Notes: a model not told the origin generated them from the sequence alone. Positions 50,650 to 61,354 are shown, counted from the stretch's first letter. The stretch is DNA of 64,000 bases from Amphiduros pacificus (GCA_949316495.1 OX439005.1:27320217-27384216), one strand, 5' to 3'. Program-made: numbers and translations.

Positions 50650-50800
50650 ATCTTCACATCACATGTTGACCGCGAAATCCATCTTTGCACAACTTTCAGA
50701 TGATGTCACTTGTCAACTTTGACAGGATATTGACAAGATGGCGGCGATTTCTCCACAACAACTATTTACGTCACGTGACTAACAGGTGCCCGGATCACGT
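50650..50800 (-). promoter_or_regulatory. TOGARAM1: TOGARAM1 promoter (YY1 and E-box/CRE motifs)
   Basis: AAGATGGCGGC at 50735-50745 is a consensus YY1 site, typical of TATA-less housekeeping promoters near the start of transcription. TACGTCACGTGAC at about 50767-50779 contains the palindrome TCACGTGA (USF/MiT type) overlapping a CRE half site. Position just upstream of the first exon and local G+C agree with a core promoter. No X-box was identified with confidence. Confidence 0.7.
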
Positions 50801-51309
50801 AGTTAGGCACACTAATTTTTTATTAATCAGATTATTCAAAGAATGAAACGTATATATACTCGTAAAAACTTGTCATTAATGTCAGCTTTCGTCTGAAATG
50901 TGTATATATTCTTCTTAACGAAAACAGTCCAATTATGACAAGAAAGTAGACAAACTGCTGAGGAAAACGAAACGATCTAATGCCATTACTTTCCACCAGG
51001 GGTAAAAAATCATTGGCTGCAATGGTTACCAGGAACAATCACTTTGGAAGCTGTTGGGAAGTGAGTTGGGGTGTGGAAAGGCAATAGTTATGATATCTGG
51101 CCAACAATTAATTTGGTGTGACAAAAATATGAAGAACGCCATGAAAAGAAGATGCTGTTATCTGAAAAAACGAAAAAATCGTATGGTGGGTTCAGAAATA
51201 AAAAATTAAAATATTTTATGAAATAATTGTTTTCCCATCAAAAATAATTTAATAAAAAAATCCCTCTGTTCACCAAAGGCACACGTAACCTATGATAGGT
51301 TCACCATGT

Positions 51310-51322
51310 CGCCCTCTGGTGG
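51310..51322 (-). promoter_or_regulatory. CTCF-like binding motif
   Basis: CGCCCTCTGGTGG on the plus strand; the inverse CCACCAGAGGGCG fits the CTCF core CCASYAGRKGGCR. It sits between the TOGARAM1 promoter and the UTP4 3' end, a sensible place for a boundary element. Binding is inferred from the motif alone. Confidence 0.5.
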
Positions 51323-51593
51323 AGTTTGTCAAAAAATGTCAAAATTAAAAAACTTCTATAATTTGGGATGTGGGAAATTTTAACCAATCCTTAATATTTT
51401 AATTTCAAGGTTATACGTTACTAAATTCATTTCATTAGCATCAATATACACATGTAAATGCAGTATATATAAAACTTTTTACAACTCATTTGAAATCTAT
51501 AATGGTTCGGTCCATAATTAAAAGCATTTTATTTTGGTGCATTTACTAAAATGAAAGATAATGAAGATTGTGCATTCCTTTGCCATAATACCA

Positions 51594-51690
51594 GACTAGT
51601 TTTACCTTTATTTTTTCTCAGCAGTTGTCCTCAACATTTTCTCCAAAGATGTTGAGAACAACTTCTGAGAAAAAATGGGTAAAACTAGTC
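51594..51690. ncRNA. 97-base hairpin, pre-miRNA-like or fold-back element
   Basis: Arms GACTAGTTTTACC and GGTAAAACTAGTC at the base; the stem continues through TTTTTTCTCAG / CTGAGAAAAAA, AGTTGT / ACAACT and CTCAACAT / ATGTTGAG. About 40 pairs with a few mismatches and a short bulge, loop about 10 bases. Length and imperfect pairing suit a microRNA precursor, but a small fold-back transposon would look the same. No target duplication was seen. Confidence 0.45.
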
Positions 51691-52559
51691 AACATCAACA
51701 TTATCATTGTCTTTCTTTGTCTTTCCAGGCTCTGTATTGCAATCGGGTGAGAAAAAAATCACTTTGTTGTTAGTCTATGCAGAGATATTTAAAAATTTCA
51801 ATGTTTACCCATTCTTGTTTATGCTAAGCAAGGTCATTTTTCATTATATTAAACATGATTGTTCCATTTATGTAATTCATAATTTATATGACATATATTA
51901 TTTACACAAAAATACAGTCAACATGAATATTCCATTTATGCTGTTCATAATTTATGTGATATATATCTCGGATAGGCAATATCATGATGATCACTTTACA
52001 TTTGTCACGTCCACTCACCATATCATAATAAGGGTCTGACATTGTGATAAAATCATTAAAAATGTCTCAATTTGAGAGCTGTGATTGGCACGAATTTCTC
52101 CATTAGAGGCACACAAACTATCAGTAGTGGTCAGATTTCTGGTCATAGGTTCTCTATGCTGATTAGCCCTGCGTTCAGGTGGCCATTTATATTTGTGAAA
52201 CTTGTGCAAACTGCAAAGGGTAATGTGGTGAACCAAGGTAATTGCTTGCTTGTGTTATTCATCCTGTGGGAGCCTTACATCTAAAAACATATATTTAATT
52301 TGTTCATCCCCAAAGTGGGTGTGAAAATTGTTTGGAGAAAATATATAAGTTAGCGCTAAAATGTCCTCCAGCAATTCTACATTCTTCCCTGGGGCCCTCT
52401 CTGGGAAACTATGAGTATCGCTGTAGTACAAGGGAAGGGGATAGTGCTTCTGATATTAGTACTTCAGAAAGGCCACCACACTTAAAACAAATAAACATTT
52501 CTTTCATTCTTTTTTATATAAGAATAGGTCACTTTATTCTATTTGTATTATTTTCATAT

Positions 52560-52660
52560 TGCTATCTCAATCAAATGTCACAAAATCTATTGTAATAATT
52601 TGTGGTGTAAACAAGAGTAAATATGGCTACAACCAGATTTCTTTAATGCTTAATACATTG
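52560..52660 (+). repeat. Dispersed repeat, copy 2 (GTAATAATTTGTGGTGT)
   Basis: Shares CAAATGTCACAAAA, GTAATAATTTGTGGTGT and ATGGCTACAACCAGATT with copies at about 45535-45600 (in TOGARAM1 intron 1) and 53575-53690. Family unknown. Confidence 0.6.
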
Positions 52661-53574
52661 CACTTCATTCTATACATTAAAACGTTGATATCTGCCCTAT
52701 TGACCTAGGTTTTTTTCCTCTGTGCTGCAGTCTGTTAAGTTCACTTGCACTTTGCTCTCATTTAAAAACACTATTAAATATCAAGCCCCCTACCTCACCC
52801 CTGTATCATTGGCAAACATAACACAATGTATAACACAATATCATGTATTGTTATTTCTTACTTGTTTGTTATTGACTTCATAGTACATACTGGTAAGTTT
52901 CCTTGAAAGTGGGAAACACAACATGCAAGCTGTTACTTAGGTAAATAAGTCTTTACACAGTTCATCTTTCAATACCAGTGGCAGCAGAAACGCCTAAAAA
53001 CATGTCTTTATACGTTTCTGGCAACAGCAAAGTCAGAGGCTATTTTTAGCACTGATGGTTCAATATAGGTTAATAGGTCTGCCAGCCAGGGCCTGGTAGC
53101 TTGTAGTGTACATTGAGCTGTATTCAGTAAGAATAGCAACAGTGAAGAGACTATAAATTGCTGTGTAGCATGTGATAAGGATGGGATCTGATCACTGGCC
53201 TCCTTAGACACGGTTGCCCAAAAGATCAAAGGATCATTCACATGTCTGCCATATATTACATAAGCTTATGTAACCAGCATCCAAGGATCAATGGATCAAT
53301 CCTCATTCCAATTCCTTGATTTTACAAAAGGTTGCGAACCAGCAACCAAGGATCATGTTCCCCACCCCCAATATCCCTGATATCATATCAGTTTATCTAA
53401 CTGGCAACCAAGGATCAATCCTCCAATATTGTGAAATATAAGTTCAAAGGATTCATTCCTATATATGCAAGGGTAAAAACAGACAATAAATATACAAGTT
53501 TGAGAATGTAGTTTGGACTTGATATCTAAATATGAGAAGAATCTACCACTGTGGCATTGCACAAAAAACTAATT

Positions 53575-53690
53575 ACCTTGTGACAAATGTCACAAACGGT
53601 ACTGTAATAATCTGTGGTATCACAATAATTGTAGACATGGCTACAGCCAGATTCCTTGATATTGTACACATTGGACTGGTTGATATCTGA
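53575..53690 (+). repeat. Dispersed repeat, copy 3
   Basis: TGACAAATGTCACAAA, CTGTAATAATCTGTGGTATC and ATGGCTACAGCCAGATTCCT align with the copies at 45.54 and 52.56 kb. The three copies are at roughly similar divergence from one another. Confidence 0.6.
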
Positions 53691-54032
53691 CATAATGATG
53701 TACAGAGTGATTTCTTAAGAGTACCTAAAAAATTCCCATCAGGTATAAATTGACATCATGTGTGGACATCAAGTCTTACATCTTACTTTATGATTTTCTT
53801 ACATTTTGTACAGATAAATCATTAAATAATTCAATTTGGGCAAAAAGGCAATAGTTTGGTGAAATGTCAAAATAACCAATAGACACAGGATAGACAGTTA
53901 CTTTCCACGACCTCAATAAGTTCTGTGTCGAATCCAATGCAATCAACTCTGTTACAAAATTAGATGTATATTTCTCCAATATGTGTTAAACAAATTAAAG
54001 TTTCAAAAAGTTTTGTTTCATTTTTATTTGTA

Positions 54033-54038
54033 TTTATT
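54033..54038 (-). terminator. UTP4: UTP4 polyadenylation signal
   Basis: Minus-strand AATAAA about 130 bases past the UTP4 stop codon at 54169-54171. It is the first canonical signal after the stop. Confidence 0.55.
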
Positions 54039-54168
54039 GATCATCATATATAATTTACAGAATAATACTTGAAATATGCAATAATAGCACATTATCTTTA
54101 TAAAACAATAAAGAACCTGATCATGTGTCTCTAATGTATATGTATGTATGCATAAATGTATTTTAATC

Positions 54169-54490
54169 TTATGTTCCAAATTTCTTTTGCTTTAGTGTAG
54201 GAGGTAATGTTTCCATTATTGCCAGATGTGGTCTTTCCACAACTAAGAGGTAATTATCAGGCAAAACATCCAAGTGTAACAAATACCGAAATTTGTTACA
54301 AATGTGGAAGGCGTGCTTTATCTGAGGATCCTTGCCCTCTTTGCTTGGGACCATTGCCCTGTGGAAGAGCTTCTGTTCTGGTGTGGGCAGAGGTTGTTTT
54401 TTGTTGATAACTGCAAACATCTGGTCGTCTCTTACCAGGATCTCATGCGGGCGCTGGGGGTTGTACATCAGCTGGGTCATTTTACTGTGC
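54169..54490 (-). CDS. UTP4: UTP4 last coding exon
   Basis: Acceptor TTTTCTTCATTGCAG at the 5' edge; phase 2 in. It encodes HSKMTQLMYNPQRPHEILVR, DDQMFAVINKKQPLPTPEQK and ends KQKKFGT-stop. The C-terminus matches human UTP4 (ITHISFHPKRPMHILLHDAY ... KKKKFGT, recalled), including the identical last four residues. Completes a 683-residue protein against 686 in human. Confidence 0.96.
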
Positions 54491-54661
54491 CTGCAATGAA
54501 GAAAATAATTAAGAAATATATATTTAATATGAATAATATGCATGTGCATGGCATTGGCTTTTATCTATCCTTAAATGAATAGGTCTTCATAAATCATATT
54601 TTTAAAAATAATATTGTATTCTGATATGATATAATGGCAAAACATTTAAAGGATTATTAAC
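54491..54661 (-). other. UTP4: Only intron within the UTP4 coding sequence
   Basis: 171 bases between donor AAAAG/GTTAAT and acceptor TTGCAG. Joining gives WLK-R-HSKMTQ, in line with human WLQR followed by the last beta-propeller strands. Confidence 0.9.
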
Positions 54662-56391
54662 CTTTTAAGCCATTGAGGGTGCCACTGTCCAGACAACTGT
54701 CTACACCAGGGCGTGTATTCCTTCAGGGTGAAGTTATATTCCACGATTTTCTGATCTGCATAAGCTATGGCAAGCTCTGTTTTTGTTGGATGGAAACCAA
54801 TGGCAGTTGGTTGATAAGCATAGTGTGGGAGACTACACACATACTGCCGTTTTTCCGCATTATACAGATGCACGTGGTTATCATGACCTCCAGTGGCAAT
54901 AAATCTGCCATTTGAGCTTATTGATAACAGATGTATACCAGAAACAAGCTCTGAACGTGGCTTGAATGTATGTATCATTTCAGGTTGCAAAGCATCCACT
55001 TTCATAAGCTGCAATTTTCCTTCCACAGTAGCTAACACTAGGGTGCTGCCATCTGGTGTGAAGGCCATACATTCAGCTGCTTGCACACTTTGTGGGAGGC
55101 ATCTCACTCTTGATACTGCTACTCTGGGAGCTCCTATGTCATTATCTTCAATGTTGATTTGAAAGAGTTTCAGACTATTGTGAACACTGTATGCCAACCA
55201 GTCAGCTTTGTCTGAGATGGCAGCACATTTTATTATTTCTTCTCCCTTAGATTTTAATTGCAGTAATTTCACAGCATTTTTTGATAAAGGTAACAGTTCT
55301 CCATTTTTATCTGAAGATTTGTTAGTTGCTCCTAGTCTCCACAATTCTAAGTAGTTATCGTATCTTAGCATAAAACTCCCTGCCTCTGCAGCAGTGTAGA
55401 CCAGAGGAGCAGAAGGGACAGGTGGAACTCTGCGGAACTTCTTCAAACCTTTGTGCCCTTCCAATGGATTGAGAATGAGTTGGCAATCCACCCCAGCAGA
55501 CACCACTGCTTCTCTGGTGATGGTCAGGGCACGCACATCATGACTATGCTGGTTTCGGACTTTGGCGCTGACCCATTGTTTCCAGTCACTGCTTGGTTGC
55601 GAAGCAATGAACTCAAATTGAGCCAGGGTAGGATCTATACCACTTGAATAGACACAATCTCCTCCATCATTTACTGCCACTGCCAACACATCAGCCTTGT
55701 GACTCTGAAAGCTTTTCAGCAAAGTTCCCTGTTTTCCATTCCAAAAACATGTCTTGCCTCGGGAATCTCCACTAATGATGATGAAATCATTGGTAACTGC
55801 CACTGCCCATACAATGGTTTCTTTGTTGCGTTCTTGTCTGCCTAAAGTCAACCTTTGTATAGCATGACCAGAGGTGGTGCTCCACACCCTCATGTTGTCT
55901 ATACCACCAGTGATAATGACATTTTCACTACTCAGCCATGCTATTGACAAGATACGACTTTCTTGTTTGTCAAATGATCTTTGATATTGTACAGAATCCT
56001 CCATAACAGAGAAGAGAACAACACAACCATCTTCAGTTCCTGCTGCAATGTGGGTTTTAGCATCATTCATTGTCAGACACCAAATGGCTCCACTATTAGA
56101 TGACACAGACGCCTTGGTTGCACCAATAAGTAGATCATGTTCATGCAAATTGCCATGGAGACCAGCTGAGAACAGCCGATCCGAGCACCACACCAGAGCC
56201 TCCACCGAAGCACCATCCCCTGGCACCAAACATTTCTCCTGATACCAATGATCTTTCACACTCCAGATCTCTATTGATCCATCTGATCTTGACAGAGCCA
56301 ATTTTTGGTGAGTATCACTGTATGCCAAGCAATGAATAGCTTTTGGCGTGTAGTCAAAGAATCTGACATGATGTACTTTAAATTCTCCCAT
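54662..56391 (-). CDS. UTP4: UTP4 / cirhin, main exon (WD40 repeats)
   Basis: UTP4 is a nucleolar t-UTP subunit of the small-subunit processome, needed for 18S pre-rRNA synthesis and processing. The exon encodes 576 residues from ATG 56391: MGEFKVHHVRFFDYTPKAIH at the N-terminus (human MGEFKVHRVRFFNYVPSGIR, recalled), then tandem WD40 blades (LALSRSDGSIEIWSV, HIAAGTEDGCVVLFSV, FIIISGDSRGKTCFWNGKQG, FIATGGHDNHVHLYNAEKRQ). LWRLGATNKSSDKNGELLPL matches the human LWRLGST segment. Arg564 (PWCRQL) aligns by eye with human Arg565, the residue changed in North American Indian childhood cirrhosis, and is intact. Nearly the whole protein is in one exon, unlike the many-exon vertebrate gene. The start is certain from conservation. 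Confidence 0.97.
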
Positions 56392-56456
56392 TACACTGAG
56401 TTCATGACATCCAATTTAGGAACTTCTGGTTACTGTAGCTCTCCACTTCAAGTTTT
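56392..56456 (-). other. UTP4: UTP4 5'UTR part of the main exon
   Basis: A strong acceptor (GTTTTTTTTCACAG) ends at 56457. The exon starts at 56456, 65 bases before the start codon, implying a separate non-coding first exon. Confidence 0.7.
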
Positions 56457-56634
56457 CTGTGAAAAAAAACAAAAACACATTGATTATTTGATACAACTTA
56501 AATTAAACTAAGACTAAACTGTATAGATACACATGATTAAATTCTGATTTTATCTTCTATGTTGCACAATAGTCCCTTTTTTTCACCTGTTTGGGGTGTT
56601 GTGAGAGACTTAACTTTGTTGTAGAGACAAAATA

Positions 56635-56910
56635 CCGCATTTACTTATGTATTAGACAACTCGTGTATAAGACGACCCCCCCAAATTGATGTTATTCTGT
56701 TTTGAAAAGGCCAATTTTCGAAAATAAGACGAAACGGTTTTTCTCAAGACATCGGCACTGCTACCATTCAAATTTGGCGGCCATTTTAAAAGTGAAACAT
56801 AAATTTGCTTACTCAACAAGATCTTATTTACGAGGATTTACGGTAAAACGTAAATACGATGTCTATGATGTCTTTGACCTTAGCGTCAAAATTATCTGCA
56901 CAAAAGTAAC
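56635..56910 (+). mobile_element. Solo end of the TATAAGACGA element
   Basis: CCGCATTTACTTATGTATTA, then CTCGTGTATAAGACGACCCC, then ACGGTAAAACGTAAATACGA and a CTTAGCGTC region. This matches one half of the 14367-16100 element. No opposite end is seen, so it is truncated or a single-ended relic. Confidence 0.75.
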
Positions 56911-56934
56911 AGATACATGATAGAGAAAGTTGAG

Positions 56935-57275
56935 AAAGGTGCAAAATAGCTGCACTAGGTGAAAGATAGCTGCACACATGAGATATTCACACCAGTTAGC
57001 TGCACAAGTTAGAGATGGCTACAACAGCGAGAGACAGCTGCTTAAGAGACAGGTAGCTACAACAGTGAGAGATAGCTTAATAACTGAAAGATAGGTGCAA
57101 AAGTAAGAGATGGCTGCACAAGTGAGGGATAGTTACAACGATAACAGACAGCTGCGCAAGTGAGAGATAGTTACAACAAAGAGTTAAGAGACAGCTGCAT
57201 AAGTGAGAGACTGATACAAAAGTGATAAGTGAGAGATAGCTGCATATATGAGATAGCTGTACAAATGAGAGAGAG
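56935..57275. repeat. Degenerate ~20-bp tandem array (GAGAGATAGCTGCACAAGT)
   Basis: About 15 imperfect units alternating TAGCTGCACAAGTGAGAGA and TAGCTACAACAGTGAGAGA types. Confidence 0.75.
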
Positions 57276-57463
57276 ATTGCAACCCCTCCCAGCCGAAGGC
57301 TCTTGTGAAAATTAAACTCACGGCAAAGTTAAGGCTACTTCAGTAAGACTTATCATATTATCGCTCTATGCAGCATGGACACACATTAAAACATCGATTT
57401 CTTTCAATTACCTTCAGGATAATATAATAATATTCTAACTTGTTATAACCTTATAATACTAAC

Positions 57464-57650
57464 CTATCTCGTGATACCGTTGCCAACTGCTCTAACAGAT
57501 TAAATGTACGTTAAAAGCAAGCAAACATACGGCTGTAAATATTCCACGTGCTTTGCCGAAATTCGTCTGTCAGATCCTGCTCGTCTGGTTAGTTGTTTAC
57601 GAATGAAAGATATTTCGATTCCGTGATATCCAGTTGGCTGTAGGTTATCT
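57464..57650 (-). other. UTP4: Probable UTP4 non-coding first exon
   Basis: Ends at the donor GAGATAG/GTTAGT (57463-57462), with a matching acceptor at 56457. The 5' end is not visible and 57650 is only a guess from the drop in G+C. Confidence 0.45.
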
Positions 57651-58000
57651 TTATATAGATGACATAATAATGTCATAATTTTTCCAACTTTCCACTACGT
57701 TTATTATCGTAAATACCGTGTTTAGGCCATTAACCGTTTCAGGTACTACGGCATAAGGATTGCAACTTTATATGACACTATTACACCACGCATGCTCGGT
57801 GACCCGAGAGTGTGATTTTGGGTCACGGGGGATGCTGGGCGTACAAAAGAGCAGTCGACATCCAGTACTTGTCACGGATGTTTATTCATCATTTTCCTAA
57901 ATAACAGCCACGGGCATTTTGTGGAATGACGCGAAAGTAGGCACGGTGTATAATTGAAGTAACTAGCACCGGCTTAAGGATGTAATAATGTCTGAATGCA
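57650..58000. promoter_or_regulatory. Divergent UTP4/KLHL28 promoter region
   Basis: A G+C-richer block between the putative UTP4 first exon and the KLHL28 coding exon. An inverted repeat GTGACCC / GGGTCAC (57799-57805 and 57820-57826) is followed by GGATGCTGGGCGTA, whose inverse resembles the CCCAGCAT core of ZNF143/SBS sites found in vertebrate bidirectional promoters. No TATA box seen for either gene. Confidence 0.45.
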
Positions 58001-58339
58001 GGGTCTCCAGGCTGTTTGGCCCAAGTCTCATTGCACTATCTGCATGTCTGAGTGAGTCTCACACAGCATACTCCAGCCAGAGAAAATTATGTCACTCACT
58101 CACTCACTGTATATAAGTTTCACTCAGTCTGAATATTAATGTTAAAGTCAGCATCATCGATGCATTGGAAATTTAAATTAAAAAATAACTTTAACATGAA
58201 AAATGAAGAGAACATTGCTTTGAGAAATACTTGAATGAAGTGACTGGACTCAGTGGGAGTGACACAGGGAGAGGAATTCACACTGACAGAAACTGAGAAA
58301 AATATAGACAAACCACAATCAGAACAGCCAGGCCAAAAC

Positions 58340-59214
58340 ATGGAAGCTTTGCATTCAGAGCAACTCTTAATTGGACTGAATGAACTTCGTCAGAGACAAC
58401 TTTTATGCGATGTTGTCTTAAAAGTTGAAAGCAGACAATTTTGGGCACATCGGGCCGTTCTTGCTAGTTGCAGCCCATACTTCAGGGCTATGTTCACAGG
58501 AAGCTTATCTGAGACAGAGAGGAAAGATATTGAATTTCATTCTGTGGAAGCATTGGCCATGGAATTACTTCTGGATTTTGCTTACACAGGCCAGGTAGAA
58601 ATTACACAAGGCAATGTGCAAAATCTCTTGCCAGCTGCAAATCTATTGCAGTTAAAAACAGTGAAAGAAAAATGTTGCAATTTCTTGGCAGCCCAGTTAC
58701 ATCCAAGTAATTGCATTGGTATCTCAAAATTTTCTGAAATACACTCTTGTACTGATCTCCACCACAAATCATCCCAGTTTTTGATGGACAATTTTGTTGA
58801 TGTTATAAACTGTGAAGAATTTTTGCATTTGTCAGAAAGGGAAGTCTGTGATATTATATACAATGATAATTTGAATGTCCCCAGTGAAGATTTTTTGATA
58901 TCTGCAATTGAGACCTGGATTCATCATGACAGCAAAGCTAGACCACCTTCATTTTCTAATCTTTTTCAATGCCTACGTTTACCACTGTTGTCCATGAAAC
59001 AACTTAAAAACTTACAAGACAACCATCTTCTTTTAAAATCCAATGAAAACTGCCAAAAGTTGGTCAAGCTGGCTCTTCAATACAAAACAAGGAGAGATTT
59101 CAGACTGACCAGAGGACACGACAAAACATTTGGACTGAACTCTGAAATAAGGAGAAAGCCAAAAGCGTTGTGTGCTGTAGGAGGCAAGAATGGTCTGTTT
59201 GCAACTCTTGACAG
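58340..59214 (+). CDS. KLHL28: KLHL28 first coding exon (BTB and BACK domains; partial gene)
   Basis: KLHL proteins are substrate adaptors for CUL3-RING ubiquitin ligases. From ATG 58340 (A at -3, G at +4) 291 codons plus two bases are read. The BTB domain spans residues 21-116 (LLCDVVLKV, HRAVLASCSPYFRAMFTGSL, LLPAANLLQL), the BACK domain 124-226 (CIGISKFSEIHSC, LNVPSEDFLISAIETWI, LRLPLLSMKQL), and the first kelch blade opens with ALCAVGGKNGLFATLD. HSEQLL..LN.LRQ and LCAVGGKNGLFATLDS fit human KLHL28 (HSEQLLQGLNLLRQ, VLCAVGGKSGLFACLDS, recalled) better than other KLHL members. Donor ACAG/GTGCGT at 59214, phase 2. The remaining kelch exons lie past the right edge. The frame is open upstream to 58244 without ATG. 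Confidence 0.95.
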
Positions 59215-60616
59215 GTGCGTAGCCTTAACATTAAAAAAAAAGTGGAGAAAAAAAAACTAAATACTTAAACAGCCCAAAAATATTGAAACAACATTGAATA
59301 CAACAAACAAAACAAAATTTTTGATAAACGAAACAAAAAATTAAACAAACAAAACAAAAATTAAAACAAACAACACGGAAACCAAACATTCATTACATAC
59401 AAGTGGGGTAATTGAAAGTATCTGGTCATCTTTTAAAATATTAATTATGTGAATAAAGGGATTTCTCACACAAATTAATGCAAAATTATCTCTTGTTTCA
59501 AATGTGTTTCTCCTTCAAATGATGCAAATCGTTGTACAGACTTTTGTTTTATTCCTGTAAAAATTGTTGATTTAAACTAAACTAACTTGATATTCTTTGT
59601 TATATCAATTGCGAAGCATCTCAAACAATGTGAACTGATAATTTCATGCATCAATGAGTGATGATAATAACATGATGTTAAACTTTCTGTTTTATAAATA
59701 ATGATGTCATCACAAACTACTTTTTCTTTATTTATAGGAATTAGGAATATATTATAATACAATTGTGCATGTGTAAATTAAAAAATATGTGGTCAAAAAC
59801 ATACTCCACAGTGGCATCAATTGTTGCAACCATTGTGGCCACAGAAAAGACTAGTTGCAACCAATAGGAAAGCTTACACATTTCACCTGACTATACCAAT
59901 CACAGAGTAACACAGATAGCCCTCTTTTTTTATACTTATTACCTGGAACCCTCGCTGTTACAAAAAAAGCACAATAATTTTTGTGTTAGTTTGTTGTTAT
60001 GATAAGGAAATGACCAAAATTAGAACACACAGAGAGTTGAGATACTCCTGATATAGTGTTTCTGTGATTGGGACTGTCCCAAGATATCTTGAACATTGAA
60101 GATTTTAGCCCTGTAGTATTCAACATTGTAAATCATATATATTGATAAATTAGATAGAGAAACATTCCAATATATTAATGTATTTATTACCATCAAAACA
60201 CACATAATGGTAATCATCATATCAGCTGTCATGTCAACAATTCTATCCCAGCTTAAAGTAATATACCGGTATATAACTCTAAGATCCCAGCATGCATTGT
60301 ACATGACGCACCTGGTGCATCACAAATGTTGGAACTCACGCAGTGAGAATTAAACAAACATTTGATAATAGGAATTGGCTGATACAGGAAATTGGACTGA
60401 TAGGGGAAATTACCAAGGACAGATGTCACAATTAATTTGAAAATTGTCTTAGTTAATGTAGCAGTTTGCTGAGAATAGATACTGATTGCAGACAATGATC
60501 ATTTTCGTGATGTGTGCCAGAGCTTTTGTATGTCTAGAAGGCAGGTTGATGATATGTCACAGGAAGGAAACAGTACATGCTGAGCATACTAAGAGCAGTA
60601 GCAGGATGGGACCAAT

Positions 60617-60905
60617 TAACCAGACCCCACACCTCTAAGTGGACCTCTAGAGGGACCAACCACACCTTGAGATTAACAACCCCTCTAAATGGACCCATCC
60701 CCACACCTCTAAATGGACCTCTAGAGGGACCAGGCCACACCTCTAAATAGACAACACAGGTCTCTAGATGGACCACACCTACAGATAAACCCATCCCCTC
60801 ACCTCTAAATGGACCTCTAGAGGGACCAACCACACCTTGAGATTAACAACCCCTCTAGATGGACCCATCCCCACACCTCGAGATAGACCACACCTCTAGA
60901 TAAAA
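60617..60905. repeat. Degenerate array of CACCTCTAAATGGACC units with higher-order repeat
   Basis: CACCTCTAAATGGACCTCTA and GAGGGACCAACCACACCTTG segments recur. A block of about 80 bases at 60630-60710 is repeated almost exactly at 60800-60880. Confidence 0.8.
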
Positions 60906-61222
60906 CAAAGTCACTACAACTCCAGATGGACCAGAAATTTATATTGACCAAACCCCAGACTCTCACTAAATGAACTGATGGAAGATATTACCAGATTGAC
61001 TAAGTGTGTACTCCCAGACCACATGGCTATTTCTTCTCAGATGGGATATATGTGTACTCCCGGAAGGACCAACTTGACAGATGGACCACAACAATGCATA
61101 CTGGTTGTATATTTCACCAGTCCAGTATTTTGATTTTGAGGAGTAAGTTAGAAGATATGAAAAGCTCGACAGATTAAGTTCAAAATTATTTCTTCATTAC
61201 TAGATCAGCCACTATGTCAGCA

Positions 61223-61354
61223 CAAGTTCAGAGATATTCCTAGAAGAAAATGCTCTTACTATTGTGCAAGTTCAGAGATATTCCTAGAAGAAAATGCTCA
61301 TACTATTGTGCAAGTTCAGAGATATTCCTAGAAGAAAATGCTAATACTAATGTG
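61223..61354. repeat. 44-bp tandem triplicate
   Basis: Three copies of CAAGTTCAGAGATATTCCTA followed by GAAGAAAATGCTCATACTAT, nearly identical. Confidence 0.9.

Larger units (their letters stand above)
50831..54015. other. TOGARAM1-UTP4 intergenic region
   Basis: About 3.2 kb, with a CTCF-like site at 51310-51322, a 97-base hairpin at 51594-51690, dispersed-repeat copies at about 52560-52660 and 53575-53690, three degenerate GGCAACCAAGGATCAATCCT units at 53268-53450, and a stretch at 53775-53915 shared with 22.62-22.76 kb. No coding region recognised. Confidence 0.6.
56457..57463 (-). other. UTP4: UTP4 5'UTR intron
   Basis: About 1 kb, between donor GAGATAG/GTTAGT at 57463 and the acceptor at 56457. 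It contains the solo TATAAGACGA element end (56635-56910) and the degenerate AGAGATAGCTGCACAAG array (56935-57275). Confidence 0.6.
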
